Source of the DNA: Rhynchospora pubera
Taxonomy: Eukaryota > Streptophyta > Magnoliopsida > Poales > Cyperaceae
Direction of reading: 5' to 3'
NCBI GenBank assembly: GCA_028095005.1
Contig: CM051459.1
Span: 254,868,229 to 254,932,228 of the forward strand
Length of the DNA: 64,000 bases
Shown piece after piece: positions 11,741 through 24,364 of the stretch. The first letter of the stretch is position 1. Each line of letters opens with the position of its first letter. Both the position numbers and the translations under genes were made by a program. The notes beneath the pieces are model-generated. The model ran no database searches and was not told where the DNA came from. It saw only the letters and a list, made by a program, of their open reading frames with translations.

Positions 11741-12575
11741 TCTTCCTTAATTAGGTAAGCATAGTGATAGTCCAAAAATTCTTGGTCCCTGGCCCGTCTT
11801 TTGGAAGACCGTTCTAAAATCCATATGGAACCAACCATTCAAAGGGTTTACGACGGACAAGGATCTAGAAGGACCGGATCCGACCTAGTCCTTCAATCGT
11901 TGCAACCATTTGATCATGATGACAAATTAGATATTAAAATACTATTAAAAAAATTAAATATTAATATTATTTTTGAAAGACTAGAAGGGCCAAGGACTTA
12001 GAATGACTGGGTTTTCGAAGGGCCGGTCTCATATTTCAAAAGACAAACCCGTCTAACCCGACCAATCTCAACCTTTTTTATCAACCCAGTCCGACCCAGC
12101 CCTTGTATCAAACCCGTCAAGTCCGGTCCTTTGAAATATGGTCCTGCCTTTTTGCCTTTCATTAGATATTAAGAAAAAACATCAACATTTGAAGATCAGA
12201 CGGTTAATTATATATGGTCAAATTCGTAATTATACATTGTTAAAATCTGAACTGACAGCACCAATAATATAGGCCTTGAGATTAATTGAAAATCGATTTC
12301 TGCTTTCACATATGCTGCTTGGTTTTAACTTCTCAAAAAGGGTAATTTTAAGAATTTCAATTTGGTCAGTTAGCAATTTAATCATTAGCCGTTGGAATTT
12401 CAGTAATTTTATTCCTTACCATCACAAAATAAAAACTAGTATCTCCATATATATTTCTGGATCAAGGATTTCGTATAAATCCAATTTGTGTGAAGTCTGT
12501 ATAAATTAGACAAAAACTTTAGTGCCTAACAGTTCAAAATAGGTCAAACAAGGTTCCCTGTTATCCCTCAAACAA
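10989..12575 (+). repeat. Tandem duplication, unit 1 (1.59 kb)
   Basis: The unit starts 'gattcgttgttgtcac' and is followed immediately by a second copy starting at 12576. The two copies are nearly identical over their whole length, including two frames of 60 and 77 codons that have no recognisable domain and differ by single residues. The unit carries the IFRD-upstream-like block, a MITE (11018-11409) and about 850 bases of non-coding DNA. Confidence 0.85.
11018..11409. mobile_element. Foldback MITE with long inverted repeats, copy 1
   Basis: The left arm starts GGAGTTTTGCTATGGTGAG and the right arm, reverse-complemented, starts GGAGCTTTGCTATGGTGAG. The arms stay complementary for roughly 190 bases each. 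The uninterrupted IFRD-upstream sequence at about 26080-26100 serves as an empty site: there 'gtccccatac' continues straight into 'agttaatg'. The duplication at the ends is short (about 2-5 bases, 'atac'), so the superfamily is uncertain. Confidence 0.65.
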
Positions 12576-12604
12576 GATTCGTTGTTGTCACATTGTCCCC
12601 ATAC

Positions 12605-12996
12605 TAGGAGTTTTGCTATGGTGAGTTGCGACTCACCAAGGGTCTGTAAGTCGCGCTCAAATTTTCTAGATTTGGTTCAAAATGATCGATCCAAATCATC
12701 TAATATCGTCTCCCTATTAAAATCTCTATGCATACCAAATTTTATATTTTTTCGAAATTTTTAAGTATTTTTTTTATTTTAAAAAATCGTTAATCTAATT
12801 AGTAATTATTCAAAAACAACCGTTTTTAAAAATCTGAAAAAATACTTAAAAATTTCAAAAAAATATAAAATTTGGTCTGCATGGAGATTTCAATAGAAAA
12901 ATCGTATTGAATGGTTCGAATCGGTCATTTTGAGCCAGATCTAAGAATGCCGGAGTGCGACTAATGTACGCAACTCACCATAGCAAAGCTCTCTAT
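12605..12996. mobile_element. Foldback MITE, copy 2
   Basis: This is the same element as at 11018-11409, duplicated with the tandem unit. It has the same long inverted arms and differs by only a few bases. It did not transpose independently, because the sequence on both sides is also duplicated. Confidence 0.65.
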
Positions 12997-13239
12997 ACGA
13001 GTTACTATTTTCTTATGATTGCCAATAATTCACCAAAATATGTGCACCTTACGTGGACCTATAGCAGCCACTCATAGTAACATATTTCAGGTACGCGAAA
13101 CAAACACCGGCCTCCACACTCTTCTTCAATTTTTCACTCCAATATTAACGGTAAACAAATTTCCTTTAGAAAAATCCAAACTAAATCCGTATGACCATAT
13201 AGAAGAAGAATATTCTCTGAATAGCGGGGTCCATATATT

Positions 13240-13786
13240 TAGGGCTGTCAATGGTACGGTACGGTACGGTAGAAGGTATTTTCATTACCGTACCCGTTAA
13301 AATTTTCTTTACCCATACCCTACCCGTACCCGTTAAAAATAGCTTTACCCGTACCTTACCCGTACCCGTTAAGAATTAACGGTACGGATACGGTAACGGT
13401 AAAAAATGAATATAATAATAATAAAATTTGTACACTCTGTATAAATAAATTATATCAATAAGTATATTAATAAAGTGCAACAATGGTGGCGAATATTTTA
13501 GGTTCATGCTTTTTTATTTTTTTCGTACACAGAATGGAAAGAATTATAAATCTAGCAATATTTTTTTACCAATCATGCAATATAAGATTCCATATGTATC
13601 ATGTAATTGTTTCTTTTTAATTGTGGCAATTACCCGTTATGAAAACGGTACGAAATAGCTTTTACCCGTACCCGTACCCGTACTCGTTAAATTAACGAAA
13701 AAATTTTCTTACCCGTATCCATACTCGTCTTATACGGTACGGTACAGGTTGGGTAAACGGGTAAACGTATTTCATTGACAGCCCTA
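13240..13786. mobile_element. hAT-type MITE, 547 bases, with 8-bp target duplication
   Basis: The ends are TAGGGCTGTCAATG and, at the right, CATTGACAGCCCTA: perfect 14-base inverted repeats. The flanks carry the 8-base direct repeat catatatt (13232-13239 and 13787-13794). Unit 1 of the tandem duplication shows the empty site with a single catatatt. Near both ends are many copies of 'ggtacgg' or 'acccgtacc', as expected of subterminal transposase-binding repeats of hAT elements. No coding capacity. Confidence 0.9.
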
Positions 13787-14842
13787 CATATATTACATCG
13801 GCTTAAGAACTGTGAACCGAGTCCAAGCAAGTTCCTTTAAATTAGGCAAGCCTAGGGTTCCTTTTATTTTTTTTTTCGAAAATCTTCCTTAATTAGGTAA
13901 GCTAGTGATAGTCCAAAAATCCTTGGTCCCTGGTCCGTTTTTTGGAAGACCGTTCTAAAATCCATATGGAACCAACCATTCAAAGGGTTTACGACGGACA
14001 AGGATCTAGAAGGACCGGATCCGACCTAGTCCTTCAATCGTTGCAACCATTTGATCATGATGACACATTAGATATTAAAATATTATTAAAAATAATTAAA
14101 TATTGATATTATTTTTGAAAGACTAGAAGGGCCAAGGACTTAGAATGACTGGGTTTTCGAAGGGCCGGTCTCATATTTCAAAAGACAAACCCGTCTAACC
14201 TGACCCATCTCAACCTTTTTTATCAACCCGGTCCGACCCAGCCCTTGTATCAAACCCGTCAAGTCCGGTCCTTTGAAATATGGTCCTGCCTTTTTGCCTT
14301 TCATTAGATATTAAGAAAAACATCAACATTTGAAGATCAGACGGTTAATTATATATGGTCAAATTCGTAATTATACATTGTTAAAATCTGAACTGACAGC
14401 ACCAATAATATAGGCCTTGAGATTAATTGAAAATCGATTTCTGATTTCACATATGCTACTTGGTTTTAACTTCTCAAAAAGGGTAATTTTAAGAATTTCA
14501 ATTTGGTCAGTTAGCAATTTAATCATTAGCCGTTGGAATTTCAGTAATTTTATTCCTTACCATCACAAAATAAAAACTAGTATCTCCATATGTATTTCTG
14601 GATCAAGGATTTCGTATACATCCAATTTGTGTGAAGTCTGTATAAATTAGACAAAAACTTTAGTGCCTAACAGTTCAAAATAGGTCAAACAAGGTTCCCT
14701 GTTATCCCTCAAAATATTTTAAAATAGGGTTGTAGTTACCTTCAATTTTTTTGCTATAAAAAGAGATCCTGCCTAGGAGAAGGAGGGATAGACTGGTGCC
14801 CGATCTAGAGATAGCTCACTTAGGGTTTCTAATCCTTCTTCC

Positions 14843-15038
14843 CAGGGGCGGATCCACATGTAATGAAAACTAGGCATCTGCCCCCCCCCCCCCCAATGAA
14901 TTACAAATAATCTCTCAAAAATGTTAAATTTACATGTAATTCTATATGATCTATTATATTTTTCCCTTTCACAATCTTGAAATTTTAGTGTAAACAACTC
15001 TTTGCCCCTCTTATTTCAATATTCTACCTCCGCCCCTG
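14843..15038. mobile_element. hAT-type MITE (CAGGGGCGGA family)
   Basis: The ends are CAGGGGCGGATCC and, at the right, CTCCGCCCCTG, i.e. inverted CAGGGGCGGA. An exact 8-base duplication cttcttcc flanks it (14835-14842 and 15039-15046). This terminus is a familiar plant hAT type. It contains a run of 14 C (14881-14894) and no coding sequence. Confidence 0.88.
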
Positions 15039-15046
15039 CTTCTTCC

Positions 15047-16213
15047 TTACGGTGCTAAAACTAGGGTTTCAAAGGACAAAAGGCGGAGGTGCTAATTGAG
15101 TTGCTGTGAGAGAAGTGGAGTCGAAGGCGGAGAAATGAAGGCTAGGGATTCGAAGGAAAACGAAGAAAGGAGCTCGGGAAGAGAATCGAAAATAGCAGCT
15201 AAAATAAAGTATAAGACGAGACCGCTATAGTTTTGTTGAGAGAGACGAAGAGTTTAACAATGAGCGAACATAAAATATTAAACTGAAGGAGGGGTCAGCA
15301 CCTCTATCTCAACCATTCCTCAAATCTTTGCACGGATCTTGAAGAAATCTAACATCCTAAAAATCTAGCCTACAAAAACAGTTTATATATGAATAGTAGC
15401 ATAGTCACACACACTCTCTCTCTATATATATATATAAGAAAAAAAAAAGAGAGACTAACCAAAAAGTGGAGATGAGATGAGATGAGATAAGACGAGATGA
15501 GATGAGAAGAGAAAAATATGTATAGGATATACATAAATATGGATAACATATAAAAATTTTAATATACTTAAATATTATATAGATTATAATTTAATTTTTT
15601 AAACAAGATAATAGTTCCGAGAAACTATTTTTGTATTTCTTTAGTCTTCGGGATTGAAAAATTACGTGAAAAATAGTTTCAAAAAATTAAAAAAAAATTA
15701 TGTTGTGTAAACAAGCGATTCTACTTTCATACCTATGATTTTCATAACCTGACTCTAAACAACGAAAAAAATGAAAAATCGCCACAAAGGACCTCACAAA
15801 TCAATTCAGAAAAACTATTCATTTAAGTAAAAACATAATAAAAAATAATCATTATCATAAATAATATATATTATCTTTGTTATAAATATGTTCAAAACAA
15901 ATATATATTATCTTTTTCATCAATCAAATATATTAATAATTATTATTTTAATTGAAAAATCGGTAAAAAGCAAAAAAAAAAAAAGCTAGTATCGGTTTTT
16001 GGTATACTAGTTAGATTGTTTTTTTTGGAAAACCAATATTATATCGGTTTTTTTGGAAAGCCAATATTATATCGGTTTTTCAGAAAACGATATTGCAATA
16101 TCATTTATGTAATTCCGATTATTTTTGCACTATTTTCAAAATCCGTGTATATTTTAATATTATTATTATTTTTTTAGGAGTACCTACTACATTGTTTCAA
16201 GCCCAAAATTTGA
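15047..16213. other. Gene-free stretch with simple repeats
   Basis: I see no gene. There is a 'gagat' pentamer run at about 15469-15510, a 'tc'/'ta' run at 15411-15434, and a short tandem repeat of 'ggaaaaccaatattatatcgg' type at 16019-16105 (two good copies and a degraded third). The purine-rich stretch at 15060-15200 has no supported frame. Confidence 0.4.
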
Positions 16214-16221
16214 TTTACATG

Positions 16222-16677
16222 TAGGGGTGCATAATTTTAAACGTGCATAACGTTCACGAAGCTAAACTCTTGCGTTAACCATTTCGTTTATGGCACCAAA
16301 TAAAATTTAATTTATTTGCTTCAACCATTTCGTTTCAAAAGACGATTAAATCGATCAAAACAATCAAACTTTTTATTAGTTAATTTTTATACATGTTTTC
16401 CTACATTGCATGTAAATGTGTTCTATTCGCTGCTTTGACAAATAATTTTTATACCTATTTTTCTATTTTGCATGCATAACCCGCCCGTTCAATACTCCAG
16501 TATTCTTGATTCATCAAAATTATTCATAAATACTAAAAAATACATCCAAATATAATAAAAATGATATAAATGGTTACAAGAAAATAAACGAAATGAAAGT
16601 TGCTGTTTTCGTTAATCATTTTGCATGGACTAAACAAAATGATCAACGGTTGAAACGGGATTGCGTTTGCACCCTTG
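16222..16677. mobile_element. hAT-type MITE with 8-bp target duplication
   Basis: The left end is TAGGGGTGCA and the right end is TGCACCCTTG, an inverted pair. An exact 8-base direct repeat tttacatg flanks the element (16214-16221 and 16678-16685). Internal 'accatttcgttt' and 'gaaacgg' words occur in inverted positions near the two ends. Non-coding. Confidence 0.82.
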
Positions 16678-16685
16678 TTTACATG

Positions 16686-18821
16686 GCAAGCAGATTGTTG
16701 CTCCTTCCGTCACTCAACAGGCTCTAGAAAGTAGAAGTAGAGATGGGCTTAGGCTGCACCCGTTCACACCTGTGCCTGCTGACCGTAACCCATAATAGAC
16801 CTGTCGTTCTAAAAGGCCCTACCTATACCTGCCTGCACTAATGAAATGGATCTAAATTCTAATGCCTGACCCGCCTGCAGGCATTCCCTATCCTGCCTTT
16901 TAAGGCCTGTTTGCCGGCTACAAGTTCCTGAAATCCCTGTCCTCTAGGGTCAAAGAATAAGAAGTTTCGAAGAAAATAGATACACGTACTGAAATTTCTG
17001 AAATTCAATATTCAAATCACGTGACATAAGAATGTAATAAAATTCCTAAAATTGAATTTATTTCCAATAGATGTCACGTATCAAAACCTGAACTATACAT
17101 ACGGCTTTTATTTACCAAGGCAAACAATAGATTACTAAAAAAGATTAAAAATAGTTCCATTATAGCACAAAATATTAAAGAGATGTATTACTTCCAACGA
17201 TGGTGACTAGTGTATTACCCGTGCATTACAGAATACTAAAATAAATAAATCCTTTTGTGAATTTATGAAATATTAATTTAAAACTTTTCATGGCTTGCAG
17301 GTTGACTTGAACTCATGCCAGTAAGCTTTTGCTTCAGTGCTTCACCTGGATGCTCAACTCTACAAAATTAACAATAATTGTTTAACTATTAAGTTATATG
17401 CAAAAATGATTATTTTTGTAAACGTTAGGATCAGTTAGAAATAAACAATGGAAAACATTAGAATCACTTAAAACTAAAACAATTTGTTACCTCAAATTTC
17501 ATTTCCATACCACATGATTTGGTACATAACCATTCAAATTTCTTTACATGTACTGACTTTCCTTTTTTCAAATTAATTCCTTTATAATTCATTTCTTCAA
17601 CAAATCTATTACCACATTGTACACTTTTAACATGAAACTCTTATTATTCATAAGAGACTAAAACGGTTCAACTTCAGAAACAAGAAATAGTAAAGGACGT
17701 TTGAGCAAGTGAGATACCTCATTTGCATACACTATGGATTAAAAACATGAAGTACTTGTCTAACTCTACATAGAGCATTCTAATATCTAGACAACTATCT
17801 GAAACAAGATGCAATGTGAATTATGTGATACATATCTGAACTCTGACAATATCTTTTGAAACTTTTATCAACAAGTCCCTCAATTTTCTGCTTATCATTA
17901 AATTGGCAATTCTCCAACAAAATGTAAGTCTATTTTCATGAGATATAACTAGTCAGGAAATGAAATTTACTAAAGAGGCACTTTCAAGGATTTTAACAGC
18001 TCTTGCTAAATTGTGAATTTATTCCTATTGCACATATTTGACAACAAGAAAAGTAAATTTTGAATTAGATAAAAAAAATAAATATTTAGAGGACTTTTTA
18101 CAGGTACTAAAGAAAACGAAATTGAGAGGCCTTTTTACATAAAGCTAAAACTTTTCAATAGACAATAAATGAAGAAGAGTACATAAAAAAAAGATGGCAA
18201 GTAAAAACAGAAATGGACTAATCTCAGCACCACCAACAATGCTGAGTTTGCCAACGTCTCCTCCTCTCTCGTCCACTTGCTGTCACACGTTCCCTCCTGC
18301 ATTAGAGACAGAAATGTATCAACAAATCTTATTAACAAGTCATTTATAATGACACTGCTGCAAAATGAAATAAACAGCTAAACCATTGTCGACAAAAGCA
18401 ACTAAAAGAAGTCAACTGATACCGGAATTAACCTAACCATGAGATATAAACAACAAAATTGACCAATCTTAATGGAACCAGCCCAGTCAGGTACACTAAC
18501 TATATCTAATAAAATGGTTGATGGTCAAAACTAAAATAGATGACGATGCAACTTAAGACAACACTTACTATTTGATCTCTCTCCAGTATGCATTTGTCCA
18601 TCTCCAATGCTTGAAGTTTCTTCCACTAGCCTCCTAGATAAACAAAAAATACAAAGCCAAAATTAAGTGGTTGCCTTGTCACACAGAACTCAAACCGATA
18701 AAATTTAAAAAAACAGCCTCTAACCTAACTTCCAAAAATTCATCAAAAAAGCCTCTAATCTATTGACCAAACCAATGCATACAATTGAAAGTATGGTCAG
18801 ATGTGGGTCTACAAGCCATAC
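16686..18821. other. Gene-free stretch with a probable hAT-end fragment
   Basis: At about 16740-16920 there are clustered 'cctgcctgca' and 'gacccgcctgcagg' words typical of decayed hAT subterminal regions. From 17000 to 18800 I see only AT-rich DNA with no recognisable exon. It may contain decayed sequence of the transposase remnant that follows on the minus strand. Confidence 0.35.
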
Positions 18822-19300
18822 CTCATAAAGAAATTCGATGTTGATTCAACATTTTCATCAACAACCGAAATGTCATCTTGATATTCATCTTCGTCCTCAT
18901 CATCACAACATGTTTTAAATTGATTATGCTCTACAGAATCTGGAAAAAAAATAGAATTATGGAGATAGATAATTAATTTCATTACAAAACAAAATACTAA
19001 AACAATGAGATTCAAACCTTGGTATTGTGCTCCAATTTTGTCCACAAGCAAGAGCTTCAACAAGCTTTGGATCAAGTCGATTTCGTAGTGGACTAATTAT
19101 GCGCCCACCCATGCTAAAAGTGGATTCAGAGGCAACCGTAGAAATCGGTATTGAAAAGACATCTTGAGCAATTTTTTGCAAGGTTGGATATTTGTGCCCA
19201 TTAGTCATCTACTGTAGAAGGATTAGAAATTTCAAGTAGCTTGATCTCCTCATGTTCAACCGGTGTCTCTGGCTCAGATACCTCCTTGGTAACCACGTAA
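18822..19300 (-). pseudogene. hAT transposase remnant (C-terminal dimerisation region)
   Basis: On the minus strand the exon 19208-19018 encodes a match to the hAT C-terminal dimerisation domain: YPTLQKIAQDVFSIPIST, then VASESTFSMGGR, then RLDPKLVEALACGQNW. A splice-like GT at 19017 leads to a second exon (18939-18822) encoding an acidic tail. Upstream, residues similar to the preceding part (VEHEEIKLLEISNP) run into a stop and are out of register, and the BED finger and catalytic core are missing. It is a broken transposase, possibly a past source for the hAT MITEs nearby. Confidence 0.75.
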
Positions 19301-20630
19301 TAACTGCCCATGTACATTTTTTGTGCTTGGACGGCTGAGTGCTATTATCCAGCACATTTTTTTTTGTGGTAACACAAACAAGCACATGTTTTTTTGTCAT
19401 TAGTTGTAAGTTTTGTTTAGAGAGAAGCAGAAAGGAGCAAGGACCACGTATATAAAAGGGATGATGAAGGCAACTGAGAAAATGACTATACCTCAATTAT
19501 AAGGAAATTTCTTGTTTCATTTGGGACACGGATGCATATGTGCCCATATATGGAAAAAGAAAAAGACAGAAATATTGGACGTATAATCATTTTGACGTAT
19601 CTTGCTTGTTGACATTGGTGGTGACATGCAGTCTTCTAGACAAAATGTGTTGCTTATTACATTTCAAGTATATCATTATTTGGGTTTCTTAATTCCAGTC
19701 GGGAGACTTGGAGCGGCTCTTGCAACAAACAACGCTAAAAATTCAATTTATGCATATCATTGCAGAGTTTATTATAATTTTGAAACGTTATACATTGTCC
19801 TTACTGAAACCAATACAAGTCAGCAATTCAATTCCTCGTTTAGTACGACAAAGGATCAAAAGTCAAAAGGCACTGCGAGTTCTGCCCTGGCCTTAGATGA
19901 ACCTAAAAGGGCGAGGTGTTGAATCAATAATATTCTGCAAATTTATTCTTTGAGTTGTGCGTGTGTAATATTCCGCCAAGATAAGAATCTTACCTTCCTT
20001 GCAACTCGCAAACCAAACAATTTTTTGGATAATTATTATTCGGTATTTTACGGTGCATTTGAATAATTCGACAAATAGAAGTATTATATTAATTGTTTAG
20101 AATTTAAAATATTATTTCTAATTTCTAAATGATTGATAAGTCTGTTTAAATTATTGAGTGTTATTTTAAAGATGTCTAGAATTAATTTAAAATATTTTAA
20201 AAAGGTTCTGAATTTGAAATATATTTTTAATCCATACTTATTTGCATTGTTTTTTTTATAAGAGCTAAGAGGTGATCCAGAATGATCTCTTATTCTTCTA
20301 CATCAAGACGCAGCCTTAATTCTACAGATGCTTGGCAAAGCATCATAGACACCTTATTCGATCAATAAAATGGTATTATTCAGGATTAATGCAAAATCTA
20401 TAGTACGCAAATAAAGACCAAGCACAAAAGAACACACAAATCGGAGAAAATATTGAGAACTATTGTTATTAAGAATTTCCAGATTTCGCCATCGAGATAT
20501 AGCAGAAAATTACTCAAATTACAAAAAAAAATACTGGAAATGAACGTTACATGACGCCTAATATATCAAAGAGATCATCAAACAATTTGGGCAAGTATCT
20601 TCCTAAATTAATTAATGCTCGCTTAATTGC
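19301..20630. other. Intergenic, no gene supported
   Basis: A 106-codon frame at 19602-19922 (+) has no recognisable domain. The part near 20300-20630 is probably the 3' untranslated region of the minus-strand IFRD gene. Otherwise AT-rich. Confidence 0.35.
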
Positions 20631-23600
20631 TCAGTATATTAGCTCATTGAAGAAGCTTTGTTTCCTTGCCTGTAAGAAGCGCAAAATGTTACTTGCATTA
20701 ATTTAAACCAAGACAGGAAAAAATGATTAATAGAACAGAAAAAAAATATGGCGTGATGAGAATCAAAATCTACCTCAGCAATATCACGTTCCTTTTTAAT
20801 TTGCATATAATGTCTCCTCTTCGATTTTGACCTATGAATCTTCTGCAATATATCCAAATTTTGAAAAAAAAAAATGTTTTAGAAAATTGAAGGAATTAAA
20901 AAGGTACTTTGTAAAGAATTTCAACCAAGAGAAAATAAAAGTGTAGAGATCTTCTTTAATTGTATGTAGCTTAGATATATTGTACATCCAATTTGGTGCA
21001 ATTTGAGAAAAATCAATATGTTAAGTTTTAGTGGTGCTCGATTGATGGCTCAAGTAAGTCTCATGTCTTGTCTAAAATATAAATAACAAATAATTTTTTT
21101 TCGTTTTTCAATTATTCTCTTATAATTAGATGTCTTGGGTAAATTTGACTGTCAATAAATTCCCGTCTTTCATCCAAGTAGCAATACAAACACAGGAAAG
21201 AATTGTTGGAATTGTAAACAAAATCAGACCTTAACACGGTTAGGAAGATATTCTATTTCGTCTTCGTCAAGTGTGAAAATCTCACGCATAAGAGGATTGT
21301 ACTGTGCATATAGAAGCATTTCCTCAGTCAGGGAAAAAAATATATAAACAATAATCAATAGATAAACTATCTTTAAATTCTTAATCACAAAGGACCAAGT
21401 GTAATGTACCTGAGCATGCTGGTGGAATCCCTTCCGTAGAAAGTGCTTTATGAAATTGAGCTGCAAATTTATTAGGCGAAATTAAATAAAAAAATAAATG
21501 ACAGAAATAATTCTAAGTTATAACCATTTGAGGAAATTTACTATTAGCATAATCAAACCTGAATTAACTCGGCCCATGATGATATGCACAGTATTGTTCC
21601 TCTACTTGACATTTTTACAGTCTCTTCTATGTCCCCGCCATTCTACCGATACCAAGCGTAGAAATTTCAAAATGAAAAGTGAGAAAAATGATTCAAAAGT
21701 ATTGGCTGAAAATTATTCTCTAATTGGTGAAAACATTTACCATGACATAGTCCCAAATATTGCCAAAGAGTTCCCGCTGTGCACTGCGATTCTTCTTATT
21801 AGCCCCTTTATGGCTAGCCTCGCAAGAAAGAGCGTCAATCTGAGCTGTAACCTTAGCCTTCATATTATTCATGTATGTCAAGCGTTGGAAATACTTAGCG
21901 TCTTCCTCAGCTGGTTTCACATCAAATAATTTTAGCTCGAAAAATAGCGCTATGGCTTCACCAGCTGCCATACGCACGGTCCGGTCGTCCGCTTCCAAGA
22001 GATTAGAAATGTCTAATATATACCTGAGAAAAATATGGGGCTCAGATGAAGTTTACCAAACATAATTAATAAGTGGTACATAATTTTTTTTCACATACTT
22101 TGTCCAATTCTCTTGATTTATTCTCCAGGTACTAATTGTCGTGAGAAGAAATGTCCAGGCAGTTATGGCCGCAACCACTACAGGAGGTTCGTATTTCACA
22201 GTTGTAACCTAAAAATGAGAAAAATTATATAGCTAGGAAAAAACGAAACAAACATGATAAAAGTTCTTAAGAGTTAAAGTTCACCTACATTGTTTCCAGT
22301 TTTAGGTTGTATAATTTTCCAAATGGCTTCCAAAGCCACTTCAGTCTCATCCAAATCATCTGCACCGAGAAAGGCCAAAAGGCCTATGCATTTAACCACC
22401 TGAAAATGAAATTAACTTGAAATTAATATACTTATAATCTTAGAATATCTACATCCAAAATTGGCTATGGATATCATGTGATACCGTGATAGTATATAAC
22501 TGACTTGCACTTGAAAAAAGAAAATGATAAAACAAAAGTCTTAAGTTAACATACTGCTGGTATTTTAGACTGATCGGACCCAGATAGTATTTTACAAAGT
22601 TGCGGTAGTGCCTCTTTCATGATTTCATGTGAGCCGGTCCCACCACCCACAGTGAAAGACAATAAACCTTCCAAGTGAAAAAAAAGGCAAAGCAATATAT
22701 ATAGTTAAAGCTACAAATTAAGGTGGTAAGTAGAAAACATCCAAATGAAAAAAATGCAGTATAGTTATAGACATTCATACCAATAGCACGGCAAGCCAGA
22801 TTGGTCTCCTTAGTCATTCCCTTCTTTATTGAATTGATGAATAAGTAAGATATGGTGATATATCTAACATAATACAAAGACGATCAGCATAAATATGAGG
22901 ATTTTATCTCAACTGCTGAGAGAATGTATACATATATACACAATAATGAAAACTTACGCATAAAACCATAAAAAAAAATTATCAATTTTGACAAATGTGA
23001 GATTTTTATTTTCTAGTAAGGTACAAACAAAAGAAACTGATAACTCACTGGTTCTCTACAAAGGAGAGGAGATCATCGCTTTCAAAGGAATCAACAATTT
23101 CCACTAATGCATTCTCTCTCGTTACGCTCCTTCATGGAAAATTAATAAGAGATATATATAACCACATTGTAGAACAAACAAACTAAAGAAAATAGTATCT
23201 ATTCTCCAACGAAACCAAAAAATGCTAATAAAGGTACCTTTTTGCATAAAGGTTGTCAACGAGTTCGTCCAGAGGAGTATCAAATATGAAATCTTCATTT
23301 ATGTCAACAGATGTGGAGTCAGACATGGCAGTGCTATCGTCGAAATCGGAAGGGCACCAACATCCTTTTTTCTTTTTATATCCTGTCAAAAGAATAAAAA
23401 AAAATCAAAGTCTAATAAACAAAAATCGGAAGTGTCAACTGTTCTGAATCTGAGCATGTTAAATTGAAAAAAACTCGGTGGACCGAACTGACTGGTTTAA
23501 GTTGCTTTTTTTTTTTTTACTTCCACTTAAAAAAAATGGTCCAGTCTTAAAAATCCACTTCAACCAAAGAAAAATTCGGTTCAGCAAAAGAAAAAAAAAG

Positions 23601-24364
23601 AAAAGAAATCCTGTTAATATTTTGAAAAGGTAAATTTATTATTAGCATATAAGTTGGAGTTTCTTGTTTCTCTATGGTAAGCTAATGTCAATAACAATTA
23701 AGTTTCGAGATTGGAGTGTAGGACAAAAATATAAAACATATGATCTGTAGTTTTCCAACCAATGATTAGTTATATACTGGGTGAGATGGGAATATTCCAA
23801 CGAAAGATGCATCAGTTACTTAAACATACTCCTGAACATTGTATTGTCATTAATTATTTAATTTCGTAAGATTTAAAAAGATGAAATCAAGCACTGATTT
23901 ATGTGAATTCAAAGAAATTAGCCTTAAATTTAAATACCAACTTTAGGCCCAAACAGAACCCCTAGACCTTTGCTATTAACGTCTAACCCCAATTTTACAG
24001 TTCATCTAACAAGAAAACTAAGATAAAGAAAATCCTATGGATTCCAAAGTATGTATCACTTATGACAATTAATCAATATTAAAATAGGTTCAAATTAGTA
24101 CTGCACTTGCTTTGCTCTGTATAGTTTTAAGGTTTCATGGAAATGCCTAACATTATTATGAGTTGTAGGAAATAATCAGGCGCATATCATGCCAAATTGC
24201 TTGGTTATAGAACAGAAATTCTTCTAATCTAAATAGAAGGACACCCAAAACTAATCTCAAAGCAAAAAATTTATTTGTTACAATGTAATTTAAATTCCCG
24301 TGTCAAGTATCAAGCCCTACCGGACACATTGAAAACAAAGTTCATTAAAAGTACCTTTTGGCAT
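20631..24364 (-). CDS. IFRD: IFRD family protein, copy A (13 exons)
   Basis: IFRD proteins are alpha-helical, HEAT-like proteins. Animal members act as transcription co-regulators and IFRD2 binds idle ribosomes; an Arabidopsis member has been linked to salt response. The minus-strand exons I read are 24364-24355, 23382-23238, 23129-23049, 22863-22781, 22667-22555, 22399-22289, 22208-22099, 22023-21741, 21642-21559, 21460-21410, 21301-21230, 20842-20774 and 20669-20631. They join without a frame break to 416 residues. The start is the tiny exon MPKG, matching MGKG in copy B. Family hallmarks are LFINSIKKG, EADDRTVRMAAGEAIALFFE (about residues 225-244), MKAKVTAQIDAL and a basic C-terminus. Nine of 13 exons equal copy B in length. 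The N-terminus (KKKKGCWCPSDFDD) is shorter and Cys-bearing. Whether it is expressed is unknown. Confidence 0.85.

Larger units (their letters stand above)
12576..14712 (+). repeat. Tandem duplication, unit 2, with an extra hAT insertion
   Basis: This is the second copy of the 1.59 kb unit, ending 'gttatccctcaaa'. It is longer than unit 1 by the 547-base element plus its 8-base target duplication at 13240-13794; otherwise the lengths agree. The order of events is therefore duplication first, then transposon insertion in this copy, or loss from the other. Confidence 0.85.

Noticed and set aside
10989..12764. Identical 60-codon frames at 10995 and 12582 as a possible repeated gene
   Set aside because: They lie in the arm of a foldback MITE and are copied with the tandem duplication, with no domain or selection signal.
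21498..21929. 143-codon plus-strand frame
   Set aside because: It overlaps exons 8 and 9 of the minus-strand IFRD copy A, which are well supported by family motifs and splice sites.
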